Below the pieces are notes generated by a model. It was not told where the DNA came from, did no database searches, and worked only from the letters and a program-made list of their open reading frames with translations. Shown here one piece after another: positions 46,432 through 58,531 of a stretch of DNA of 64,000 bases. Origin of the DNA: Sanguinoderma infundibulare (lineage: Eukaryota > Basidiomycota > Agaricomycetes > Polyporales > Polyporaceae); the NCBI GenBank assembly GCA_032821775.1, contig JAVLRN010000005.1, positions 3,782,001-3,846,000 on the forward strand, written 5' to 3'. A program made the translations under genes and the position numbers. Each line of letters opens with the position of its first letter. Position 1 is the first letter of the stretch.

Positions 46432-47861
46432 CTAAATTAGCACAGATTGCCTCGTGATCATCACGTACAGCCGGAGGGTCTCGCGGCAGACCGAGTCGAG
46501 GTAGGGAAGACCGCCGAGCTGACCGTAGCCGACCTCCCCGCCCGCCTGCGCCCCCACGACCCCGGCCCGGAGCTTACTCCGGACGTCCGGGTTCAGTGCT
46601 AGGAGATGGAGCAGCCTCGCGGTCGCGTTCGAAGTTGTATCCATGCCGGCAAGGACGAATGTTCTGAAATGCGAGCTCGCGGGCTTAGAGGAGGCGGTGG
46701 CACAAGACACGACAAGACGTACGAGACTTGAGCAGTGAGCTCGTCATCCGACAACTTCTCCGTCTCCGATGCAGTCGTGTTCGCCTGCACTGGTCCGGAA
46801 TATCATGTTCAGTCGGGACAAATAAAACAGATCAGGACCGACTCACGGCGCAACATACGAAGGATGCTCATGATGTCCTTGCCCTGCCCGACCTGCTGCG
46901 CTGTCGACTGGTCCCCCTTCCGTAGAGCAGCGCGCTTCTCCGCGATGATCTCCAGAGAACGCTTGTGCATAGTGCGGACGATGTTCTTCATGCGTTGCAC
47001 GCGCCTGTCCGGAATCATATTTACTACGATCCCCACAAGCCAGGAAGGCAGTCGCGCTCCCAAGACCCAGACAAGCATCATGATGGTCCGGAAGATGGCC
47101 AACGCGCTCCACGCGGCACTGAAGGGACGTCAATCATGCAGTGTTAGGAGGTGAGAAAGCGGGAGGAGTGCGCACAAAAACGACTTGACGGCTTCCGCGA
47201 AGTCGTTGTCCACATCTTCTACCAGTGGGTCGAACAAGTAGCCGAGCGCTCCCTGACCCAGTAGTTCGAGCGCAGCCCGACCCATCCACTTGAGGACGTC
47301 CACTTCCTTAGTGCGTGCGCCGACATCTGTGATTAGGGCGTCGCGGAGCTGGTTTCACGACCGTGTCTCAGTCAGCCGGACTCGGGCAAAGACTGAACCA
47401 TGGGAGAGAGCGCATGCACACCTTGTAAGATGTCTCGTAGAACACGGGCGTGATCCCGCGGAGATAGGCGACTGAGAAGACCGGTTTGAGCATCTTGCGC
47501 TGCTTCCTGTGCCTTCTGTGACAAGCAGACCCGGGCCGAGGAGCGTGGTGCTGGTCATGACATTGACGTTAGCGCTGCCGCTGCTCGACATGCCTATCGA
47601 TGATGACGTACCGCGCTGGAACGTTGCTCTTGACCCATATATCCTGATCTTTGATCGTGATGCTATACAACGCCTTCGGGTCATAAACATGCAACCATGT
47701 GCGCTGTAGAAGTGGTACCGGGGGAGACCGGTTAGACGGAAACTATTAATAGTCGAGTGGGTGGGTTTATTACGCACGCTAAATGGATTGGCCAGTTTGG
47801 ACAGCGGACCGTACGTTTGCGCGAGATGCTTCTTCCAGCCGTGACTGTGTCTGTCGAAAAA
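46432..47861 (-). pseudogene. Cytochrome P450, copy 3
   Basis: Same lesions as copy 1. Confidence 0.8.
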
Positions 47862-49928
47862 CTGCTCAGTGTTTCCTGTTATTGCATTCGTCAGACGTAC
47901 CCGCGCAAGATCGCGTCGCCCGACGGCGCGCTCTCGCTCTCTGACGCTCTGGAGGGTCCGATCTTGTGCCAGACTTCCGAGGGGGGTAGTCGTAAGAGGG
48001 CTCCGTGCACAGCTGGAAGCGTATTGTGAATGTTGTCGTGCGTTGCCTAGCAAGCGAACCCGGGTGGCCACCCGCCGCATACATGTGTTCAAGCCGCTGC
48101 AGCGACCACACAGATACCTGGGACGATTGTAGGTCAGATAACTGATGGAACAGGACGGAAGGCCCGGAATCACATACCAAAATGGTACATCCCGTGCCCG
48201 CACGGTACCGGCGATCAGCGTGACCTCGAAACGCCACCACAAAGGTGCCGAGTCGACCACCGCTTCACGGTGGACATCGCCGCGTCCTCCGGAGGCATGT
48301 GCGCGATTCCTGCAACATGAAAGTCACAACTATCCGTTAGTACGAACGCAAATAGCACAGAATACGATTTCGGAATAGACTTACAATGCAATGGGTTGCC
48401 CAGGGCTTCACAGATGGGTGTTGCGGGTATGGCGCAGCTGGGATGGAGAGAAAGGGAGGAACGGACGACTCGGACAGGAGCGCGGAGACGATGGCGGGCG
48501 GCCTGGCAAGCCCCTCTTGCGCGGCCTGCTTTTATGTTAGCTCTGGCGCCATAATCTCGCCTCACCTGCCGCTAACCCTTCCGACACAACCCGGTCTCCA
48601 GGAGCGACTTTCGCGCGAGCACCGTCTCCCACGAAGACGTATTTCAAGTCCTCTCCCGCTTCGTGTTCATCCGAATCGCCAAATTTGACCCTGCTCCCGT
48701 CTCACCCTTGGGTTTCACAAAGCCATCAGGGACGTTCGCGCCACGGTTTGTTTCCTCACAGCGGCATTTTTGGCATGGGCTACAGCTTGCAGTTCGACGT
48801 GGAGGGGCACGTCGAAGAGGTCAGTCAGTTGCTACTTCCGCCAATTGGTTTCTGTTGTATCGTGTCTGTAAGGTCCCTGGTAAAGTCGAAGGTCGGGTCA
48901 CTAACCTCGTTCCCCGACGCGCAGCGCGGATGGAGACAACATTCTAGAACACTGCGACGGCCGCGGACAATTCGTGCCGTGTGCGCGTTGACACATGCGT
49001 CCGTCCCTGGGGGTCCATTCTCAAACTAAATTGGAACTCACCTTCCGTGCCGCCCAATATCGCTTGTGCGACAAATTTCTGACGGGAGTGCACAACTACG
49101 GCCATTCTGGACATTGCCTGGACTTGTCAGGGCCGCTGTTTTGCTGCACGCAGCCAAGAAGTCATAAGATTCGCTTCGGGGGCCGTCCACGACATAGCCC
49201 TGGAAACATTGATGAGAGGTCTGGAAATGCGCAACCGCCAGCAGCCGCGTCCGGAGTGGGCGCCGTGGACGTCGTCAGACAGCCTATTCGTGACCTGGAT
49301 TGGTATCAGTCCTGTCCAACGCTGCGATCAAAATCGAACCATGTACGCACCCCACGAAATGAGCTGTGATCAGCGATTGGAATGGCGCGCCCTTTACACC
49401 ACACTGTTGGGGAGGAACGGTGCGCTGATTGGGAGGACCCGGAGGAATATTGCGACCGGCTGGAGGCATGGGGACGCTTGCATTCCTGACACGCCGATGA
49501 TCGTGAGCAGAACGAGCACTGCGGGGGACACACGGGGATTTCGAGCACAGGCGTCTCAACACGCGCCAGCCAGACATCTAGATCTCGTACACAACGTAAG
49601 CATGGACGGTACGCATCAAACACAATTTCGCTTACCGTGGCGGAACTCCAGAGAACTTGGCGGGAGGAATTTGAGTTAAGCTACGCGGGTGTGTACTGTT
49701 GATCTCGCTTGTACCTGCTTGACAACGCCCTGGGGCGATCTACGATCAAGGCGTGAGCATGATACTTGCCCGAACACCGAGATCCTTACTCGATGTACCG
49801 AGATCCAATCGTTTGGCTGGATGCCATGGACCGGGCGTTTCATTCGATGACTATGATGACATTACGAACATTATTATGGCTAGACTCGCACAGAAGTACT
49901 CACCCGAGGAGCGGACGCGCACCTCGAA

Positions 49929-51106
49929 ACTCCGATCGCGGTGTCGCAACACCATGTGCGCGACGAGGTGGGCGATCGTCTTCGTCCACCCCTTGCCTCC
50001 GCCAACGAGCGGCGGCAGACCCTCCATACGCAACATCGGGGCATGCATCTTGAAGTCGAGCAAGGCCCCAATCTCCTTGGACCGCTGTTCCTGCAGCTTG
50101 CGCGTACGATGCGCCTCAGCGTGCATGTTCATGACGGAGTGAAGCTCGCGCTTGCGAAGGCGCTTCTCGGCAGCGTCGGTACGACAGGGTCCGTCTCCAT
50201 TGCATCCGCGTCGGCAGATGGAGGGAGGAGCGCGCTCGCGACCGCGGTGATCCGCTCACTCAGCTCGGCCTCGGCCATGCGTGCCGCACGTTCCTCGGCC
50301 AGAGCGTTCTTGCGAAGAGCGCGGAGGGTGAGGAATTCGTCGACCTCGACGTTGGCCGATTCCGGATCCAGTTGGATGTCGAGAAAGCCCAAGTCGTCCA
50401 GTGACGGGGAGCGTGCGAGTGGTGGATCCGACTGCAGGAACAACTCGAAGCCGCCCTGAGGTTCCAGCACACCGCCAAGAAGCGAGGGTGAGATCGGGCG
50501 TTCCAGAAACATGGAATGATCCTCGTCTTCGCACTCGGGGAGAAGGGGATGTGGTGGGTGCAGAGATGCCGGAAGGTCTGCCATATCGTACATGTCAAGA
50601 ATGTTCGAATGGGGGGATTGAAGCACAGGTGTAAGGCATACTTGTTTACGGAGGAGTGTGGGGTCGTGAAGATCGTTGAGAGGTCGTCTGCGAGGAGGTG
50701 GTGGTGGCAACTCTGCAATGTCACCGTCCTCGGAAGGCATCACAGTGTCGGAGTATTCAGAGTCGAGATCCGCAGACGGGGGACGCAGGAGGGACGAATG
50801 GGAGAAGGGGAAGAAAGGATCGTGGTCCTCCAGAAGAGGTGCGGACGGGTTCGAGGCAGGTGGCTCACCAAAGGACGGTTCCCCGTGGAACCAATGGGGC
50901 ACACATTGGTCGAAAGGAATCTCGACAGGCGACAGTGGAGAGGGCTGTTGTACACGTAGCGCATGATGGAGAGGAAAGCCAAGCGACAAGATGAGTCCGG
51001 GCAGCTCAAGAGAAATCTCGATAGGCTTCGGAGAGGATGGAGGGAAAAGTATATCGACCAACGCATGGCTGGGGCTGTACGTCCAGTCCATAGCAGGGCC
51101 GGAAAC
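49929..51106 (-). pseudogene. Inverted partial copy of large gene, copy 3
   Basis: Same breakpoints and frameshift as copy 1. Confidence 0.85.
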
Positions 51107-51146
51107 TTCAGCCACAAGAAACCCGACGTTGAACGTAGTGTGGGGG

Positions 51147-52653
51147 CTATACAGCCATACTGTGTCGTCGGATGTCGTCGCCTTCGACCCAGCGTGCACC
51201 CGATACCTGTGCACTTCGCCGTCGGCCGTCCACGTTGCCCCACGTACCGGTGCCAAGACCGCCGAATTCGGCATCAGCCTGTGTCCCCTGGCTCTCCAGC
51301 AGCACATATCTTCTTCCACTTCGCTGTACCTGTGGAGATGGATTCGGGATCAGCATCTGTAGCACTGTTCGACGACGAGGATTGTGAAGAAAGTGGTGGA
51401 CGATCCTCATGGACTCCTGAGGTGGAAGAGCGTTTTGATGCAGCGTTTGGTGGTGGTGGGATGGGATCGGGCTTCCACAATTCCCTTCAGTAAATGTTAG
51501 ACGGTATAGACAGATCGGACACTTACGTGTTGGGCTTGGGGTCCGTGTAGTTGATGCTCTTGCGTACTCTATGCTCGTGTCCGGCCGTGGAGGGCTCCGG
51601 TTCGGACTGAGTTGGCGGCACAACGGGGCTCGAGGAGCGCAGAATGGGCAGATGAGAAGAGGGCTCGGACACAGGCGCGGGCGCGGATGTCAGCGTAGAG
51701 AGGAAGTTCCGCATAGAGGTGCTCGCCAAGCTCGTGGCAATGCGGGCTCATCAACGTCCGGTGTCCGCTCGCAATCTGTGTCATGCAGAGTTTGTGAGAC
51801 ACCGTGGCCTGCAAGGGTTTCACGTCTGCTGTACGCACCAGATGTGGTTGTCCAGCAGAGGCAGCGTCGAGCGGCTCGCTTGGGCGTTGGTCATGTCCTT
51901 GAACTTCGACTTGCTCCCCTCTGTAACCTCCGCTGGTTCTTCCGTAACCCGCTTCTTGCGCTCGCGAGGTCACGGAATCTCGGTATACACGTCCGCATCA
52001 GACTCGCACGCCCGATCGCCCTCCTTGTTCTTCCGCTTCGTGATGCTCTGGAGAATAGCCTCAACCTCGTCTTCATCAGGCTCAGCATTCGCCAGATCAT
52101 CCCCCTCCAAGGCCTTCCGTATGGGCGACTCGGGAACAGGGCTGGGTGGGCGATCGCGGCCATCTGCGATAGTCGCTGTGATGGCCAAAGTCGTCAAGAT
52201 CCCACGCTGTCGCCGCGAGGATCGTCGCTTTCCAGTCTTGCGTAACCGGTCGTCGAAATCGAATTCTATTACGTCGATAGCGGGTCGCGATGGCGCTTTG
52301 GATGGGGAAACCGAAAGACGGCTCGTGCTGGACGATCATGCCTTGGACTTAGTGCGCTTCTTCGGCAGTATCGGGCTAGACTCGGGTAGTTCATCCAGGT
52401 CAATATCTGCCGGAGATGACTGATTCGGCTCCTCATGTTCGAAGAGCACTGGGATCGTCAGTGGGCAGGCAATGCGGTTACATGGTGGAGAGACTTTGGG
52501 ATCAGGAATGAGATATCTGGCGTGTGGTGGAGGATGAACTTCGGGGGTTGTCGAACGGCCATGAGGTACACCAAAAGATTTCCAGATGAGCCCCAACTGT
52601 TTCATGAGGGAGTGCGTCTGACGGGGGCTGTGATCGCAACATATCGTGGCCAA
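51147..52653 (-). pseudogene. Shugoshin-like protein, copy 3
   Basis: Same in-frame stops (52336-52338 and 51970-51972) and truncation as copy 1. Confidence 0.65.
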
Positions 52654-52741
52654 AAGGCCTCGGATTTATTTGATACACTTACAGCAGTGCGCTATCATCT
52701 TCAAAGTTAACCTCCTCACTCTGTCTGTGCGCACGTACACC

Positions 52742-53380
52742 ATGCCTCCCGTTCGAGACCATGCTGCGAACCCTGCGAGTCCGTGTGGACATGAACGGGC
52801 GTACTCGACTGCCCTTGCAAAGCTCAAGGGCGCGCTCAGGGAAAAAGCGACAGGAAAGCTCAGTACGTACTTTTCAATCCATGCAAAGCGCGACTCTGTC
52901 TGACAAGGCATGCAAGGACAACTCACCGGGAATCCCAAGGCGAAGATGCACTGGTCGAAAAAGGGCTACGCCCTTGGTGTCGTCGTCCGCAGCGGCCACC
53001 ATCTTCGTTCATGGCCGACGTACGCGAACATACCATTCGCAGACCCCAGCGCGATTCCCGGCGGGCAGCCCGCCCTGCGCTTCCTCCTCGCGCTCTGGGA
53101 CGTTGGTATCCTCCGCTTCGAGCCGGCGACAGACGAGGACATCGACCTCGCCCGTCGTAACCCAGACGCAGTCTTGCCGGGTACGCTGCCAGTTCTCCCG
53201 GCTCCGTTCTGCTGGGGACCGTTTGGGCGGAACGACATCGGCCTCGGTCGCGCCCGCCCGAAGACAAATCCGTTCGGCCTCACGCTGAGGCACCCGAAGA
53301 ACGGCCCAAAGACTCCGAAGCTTTTGCTTGACTCGGACGGTGAAGATGGCGAGATTGATGAGGCAGAGGCGGAGCTCTAG
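52742..53380 (+). CDS. Small two-exon protein, copy 3
   Basis: Intact; intron at 52863-52916. This is the last copy in the window. Confidence 0.7.
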
Positions 53381-54178
53381 CGAGAACGAGGCGGATCGCG
53401 ACGCAGTATCAAGTAGCTAGTAGTAGCCGAGAGTCTCGTTCTGATGACGAGACACAAGCAGGCGAGAGTGTCACAAATCATCAAGTATATGCGAATGGCC
53501 GCCGTGAGCGTGGCAGATGGTGAAGCGGTTGTGGTGGTCAAGAGCAAGCCGAGGGGATGACGCATGATTCATGACTGGCTTCCTAGAATGGCAGGTGCAG
53601 GCGTCTCGAGCTTGGTGGCGCGGCGCGTCTCGAGTCCGTCTGCTCGCACTTAACGTTAACCTTCATTAATCATTGTCGATGTATCAGAAACCATTCGTGG
53701 AAGCTGCAGGACTTCGAGAACCTTCACTGACCGCTTTTCCCCTGCAACAGAACCACCCAACCTTGACAGGTGAGCTGCTCGCTTTCTGCCCATGTTGTGT
53801 CATTGTATGCACAGCGGTGTACATTGTGCTGACGTCCTGCTGACCCATGCTCTGAAAATTCCAGCCAAAAATTGTCCCATTTGCTGCAGTTCGAGGTGCC
53901 AAAAATTCTATTGGTCGCAAATCCAATTGTGTTGTCAGGGTCCATAGCGAAGATGGTCTCCGCGTCCGCGCTGCCGGTGGGTTTCCCATATCACTGTAAT
54001 ATCTCTCGCGTAACTGACTTGGATATTTGGTGGGCAGATGTCAGAGTAAACAATTTCCGCTGTCCATCCGTCCCGTCACTCGCCCACCCGCCCATTCTCC
54101 TCCTTCCCGTCTCCACAAACATCCTCTCTGCCCCGCTACACATCCTCCTCACATGCTCATCGTCCAAGCCATCCAAGC

Positions 54179-54331
54179 TCGAAGCCGCACATCACTGTGC
54201 CAATCATCGACACAACCAGCCTCGCGAACCTCGAGGACATCCTGGGCTCGCTCAACATGAAGCCAACCGGGGACGAGATCAAGCTCGTGGAGGAGGAGTA
54301 CCGGCCGTCGGCTGTTCCTGGGCACGTTTGA
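54179..54331 (+). pseudogene. Aldo-keto reductase exon fragment, copy 4
   Basis: Same sequence as the earlier copies; this lies in the undiverged left part of copy 4. Confidence 0.6.
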
Positions 54332-55256
54332 GCGACGGTACGATGCACGGTGCAGAACGATGATGATGAGACTGTTTGTGGACACCTGGGCCACGGTGAG
54401 TCGATTGCAAGTCGATTGCAGCCCATTCGACCCTCGAGCGCTGGGACTGATCTGTTCTCGGCAGTTTGCGGGCACCGCTTTGAACGTTCAACACGTCTCT
54501 CTCTTCTCTCCACTCCCATCGCCTGCAGCCCGCCAGGATATGCCAGCATGCTGAGACCGTCTACGCCGACAAGCAGGACCAGAACGAGCGCATGATGCAG
54601 GAGCTCACCACCCTCCATGCTTCGCTTACAGTCCCGCGTAGTACTTTCCCTCGGACGGCTCTATTCGGATTCGGTGTAGTGTCGATTGGGGGTGATCCCG
54701 GCGAGTATATGCGCAGGTGAGCGGTGCCTATTTGTAAACTCTGTGGCACGTTAACTTATTTTCATTCCACCCATTTCCCTCAGTCTTCTTCGGGCCCTCC
54801 TCAGAGTTGTTATCGGAGGCCGCTGTCGAGCTCCTGGGCCGTGCTTTTCCAAGTCTCCCGGCCCGGTCGCGTGGATGACCGCGATCTTCCGCAGAACGTC
54901 TCGGAGTTGTCCGCGTCTGACCCGTTGGACGTGGCTCTGCGGCTGTCGAGCAGCGAGCAGCGAGCAGCGATTGTGAGCTCGCTCGAGCCTCTCTGGCCTC
55001 TGGCTCCCGGATGCCCGGGCCCGCACTCCGTCCCGGCCTTCCGTTGACTTTTCTGGTGCACACCGCTCCCAGGCCACTTCCCCCGCCCATTTTTCGAAGA
55101 TTGCTCTCCGACTCTCCGGCTTTGTCGAGGAAGCAGGCAGCTCCCCTGGCAATGGTGGCCATCCGTTCGAGGTCTGGGCGATTGCCATCGTCTACGATGG
55201 TTCGTGGATGATGTCGTCCGGATTAGCTTGATTCTGACCGTTCTTTTTTTGCAGAG

Positions 55257-55393
55257 AGTTGTTCCGTACACAGGCGAGTAGGCGGATGTCCACAAGGTTG
55301 GCTACGACGACATTGGTTGATGCAAGTCCGGCGACCTTGTACACATCGCTCGCTCCCCGTGTTAGGCCCCCACGGGGTATCCTCATGTACGGT
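55257..55393 (+). pseudogene. Cdc48-like relic, copy 4
   Basis: Same sequence as the earlier copies. Confidence 0.5.
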
Positions 55394-55891
55394 CCTGCTC
55401 TGACGTGATCCCTCTCCTCCATATCAGCATGCGGCACACAATGGCGAGACGTCTTGATGCCGGTCTTGATCTGGGGTGCGTTAGGCAGAGGCTTTGGCTC
55501 ATTGGTGCGTTCTGTCGTTTGACGGTGTCACGCGCAGAGCTGAAGGATCGCGATTGGGGCGCACAGCTCAACCGGTTTACGCACGAAATCCACCCCGCCC
55601 TACGTGATGCGCGGCAAGGCCGATTTGCCGTCGGTTTCATCTAAAGAACGCGTGAGTACCGCAGCATACCACATATCCACCGCCTCAGGCCTCGCCTGCC
55701 TTCCTGTCGCAGCGCCGCAGCGTCTTCCTACAGTTTTCTCGCGAATATTTCCACCGCCTCTGCCCTCATACTTAAAGAGCCGGGGTCCACCTCATTTACT
55801 CCACTGCATATCGAGTTTCGCCTCTCCCTCTGCCTGCGCCACCGCCGCGGTGCTCTCCTCTGTTTTCTTCGACATAGCCAGTCTTCTGAAC

Positions 55892-56538
55892 ATGAACGAA
55901 CCGACAAGCCTCGTACCTGCTGCATTCCTCAACACGAAAGTCTTGGAGATGGTCAGCACTGAAGTGAACTGTGGTGTCATCGGTGCGTGGCGCAGTGTGG
56001 CGTGCTGTACGTGTGCTTACACTGCGACTGCCAGAATATTTTGTCGACGTGCTCATCGCTGCGGTCGCGCGCGTCATAATCGCGTGGCGGTATACGGCAG
56101 CGTTCCAGCTGAAGACCCTCGTCCTCATGCGCTGCGTCACCGACTACATCACCCGCGGCCTTCTCGACGCGCACACCATTCTAATGGCTATCGTCTATCT
56201 CTCGGATATGCGACTGGATACTTAGGACACGGGGGATTTTGTCTGCGAACGGCTCGCGATGGGAGCGCTCATGCTCGCCCATAAGGTGCGTCGCGCTTGC
56301 CACCTCCCGGCATCCACGGCCTTGACTTAATTATAGCGTCCGGGCGTGTGCAGAGCATCAACGAACCTTCGTACCCGGCGGACGTGTGGGTCCAGCTCTC
56401 GCAGATCGCGTTCGGCCAGCACCTGACGAAAAAGGATCCAAGGCGCGCAAGGGACACGGGCGTGCAATTTTCGACCGGCAAAAGGTTGGATGTCCGTCGA
56501 CGCGAGGGACATGCAGTACCTTCGCCGTCACCTCTGTC
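55892..56538 (+). pseudogene. PCL-type cyclin, copy 4
   Basis: Same in-frame TAG and frameshift as the earlier copies, so these lesions predate the amplification. Confidence 0.65.
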
Positions 56539-56547
56539 GTTGCTGAT

Positions 56548-57311
56548 TCCACCCCTACCCCCGCCGTCCTGCACGCGAAGACCGCCGCGCGCAACGTCCC
56601 GTTTCCCGCACGGGCTGCGACAGCAAACGACACCGCCGCGGACGACACGCCCCGTGCGCGCATCTCGCTCGTCACACCGAAGCCGAACGCACACGGCGTC
56701 CCGCAGGATAAGCCGTCCGCGCCACAGGAACCCTCAACACGCCCAATGGTCCGCGCGGACGGCGCCCGTGCGGTTTCGGCACCGCGTTTCGACTCTGCGA
56801 AGACGGCGCGGAAGAAGTCTGGTGAGCCTCTCGATCTGTCTGTCGTGACTGGCATGCCGTCGACACAGAGCGAGGCGAGCATGCAGATGAAGTCGGTCCA
56901 CTTCTACGCCCGCTTGGAGCACGTCAAGCTCTTCGTGGCCGAACAGAAGCCCCTGACCATCTCTCGCGAGGGCTCCCCGACAGACACGAGCGGCAGGGAA
57001 AGCGACTTGCCCAGTCTCATCTTTGGCCCGAAGAACGTTGCGGAGCAAGAGAAGATGCTCACCATGACCGTCACCAATATGCCCGCCGCGCCACGTGCGG
57101 ACGCCGACGTCGCCCTCGAGGGGCTTGCTCTTTCCAAAGACGGTCTTTCCCCAACGGCCGCGTGCGCGTGCGCAACATCGCCTTCGAAAAGTGGCTCGCC
57201 GGCCGCCTCACGGTCGACTACTGGCAGACGACGAGCGATGTCAGGGCAAAGTATCTCGACTCGATACCTGGCGGCGTCTTCGATCGGTTCACGTTCACCA
57301 TCCGCCCGTAG
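56548..57311 (+). pseudogene. PP1 glycogen-targeting subunit, copy 4
   Basis: Same sequence as copies 1 and 2, with Asn at the site changed in copy 3. Confidence 0.68.
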
Positions 57312-57724
57312 CCCTCGTTTTCGCCTTCCCCTTTGCCTTCACCTGTGCCTTTGCCTTTGCCTGCACCTTCGCCTTCACCTCTGTCTTCGCCTTCTTCGTG
57401 ACCGGTTTTCTCCCAGCGGGCTTCTTCGGAGTTTTCGCCACCTTCGCCCGCGGCGGTGGCAGCAAGCCGTGAGGACTTGCTCCTCGTCCATGCTGCGGCC
57501 CAGGCTGCCGCTCATCCTCCGCTACGGCGGCGATGGCCGGCGGGGCCACCAACGGCGAGGCCGGAGTAAGTGTCGTTTGCGGGTCGGGACTGACTTGTGT
57601 ACAGTGGAGTATTTGATACCGATGGACTTGTCGAGCGGATGAGTTGACGGCTCCCATACGGTTGTGTGCGCGGTAGTCCTAGAAACTTGCCCTGTGTTAG
57701 TACCCCTATGAGCTTCCCTGTATG

Positions 57725-58032
57725 TAGTTCGCCTTTGCGTGTGCGTAGTTCGCCTTTGCGTGTACGTAGTTCGCCTTACCCTGTACCTAATTCGCCTTCC
57801 TGTACATAGTGAGGTACCTAGTTCGCAGTCCGGTGCTCCTACTGAGCTTCCCGTGTACCTAGTTCGCCTTACCCTGTACCTAGTCCGCCTTCCCCTGTAC
57901 CTAATTCGCCTTCCTGTACATAGTGAGGTACCTAGTCCGCCTTCCTGTGCTCCTACTGAGCTTCCCGTGTACCTAGTTCGCCTTACCCTGTACCTAGTCC
58001 GCCTTCCCCTGTACTCAGTCCGCCTTCCTGTG
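57725..58032. repeat. Minisatellite, copy 4
   Basis: Same repeat number as the other three copies. Confidence 0.85.
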
Positions 58033-58531
58033 CAGTGACAGAGTCAAGGGCTTGTCGCGGTCACTTTCTGTGTGCCAAGCGACGCGAGATCGCGATCTGC
58101 CCGGACACGACATGTCACGGCACGCGCGCGTGTGACACGCCCCGATCGAGCCCCGCGCGCGGCAAAGCTCAGACTCGAAGCTAACGTCGACCATGGCACG
58201 ACCAGCCCACCGCCGCCCTCGCCGTCTCCACCACTTCCAACCCGATCGCCAACCCCATGCGCACACAGTCGCACACTCGAGCTTGGGCCCTCGTCTCGTC
58301 CTGCCGCTCGTCCTCGTTGGTCTCTGAGTTGCTGTCCCTCGCACCGAATCATGCCTTGGTAACTCGCTCAAGACGACCATCGTGAGTTCCAAGTCCCCAG
58401 CTTCTGAATCCCTCTCCCCATCGCTTTCCCACAAGCGCTCGTTACTGCCAGCGAGCAAGCTACCGCGGTTACAAAGCATGCTCATTGTGTTCCCTGTCCC
58501 TCCAGCGACCGCACCATACAACGCCATTATA

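Larger units (their letters stand above)
36119..54177. repeat. 18,059-bp tandem repeat unit, copy 3
   Basis: Matches copy 1 except two bases seen: G at 38535 (A at 2417, Asn to Ser in the PP1-subunit reading frame) and G at 40117 (C at 3999, upstream of the large gene). Features are offset by exactly 36,118, so there is no net indel. Confidence 0.97.
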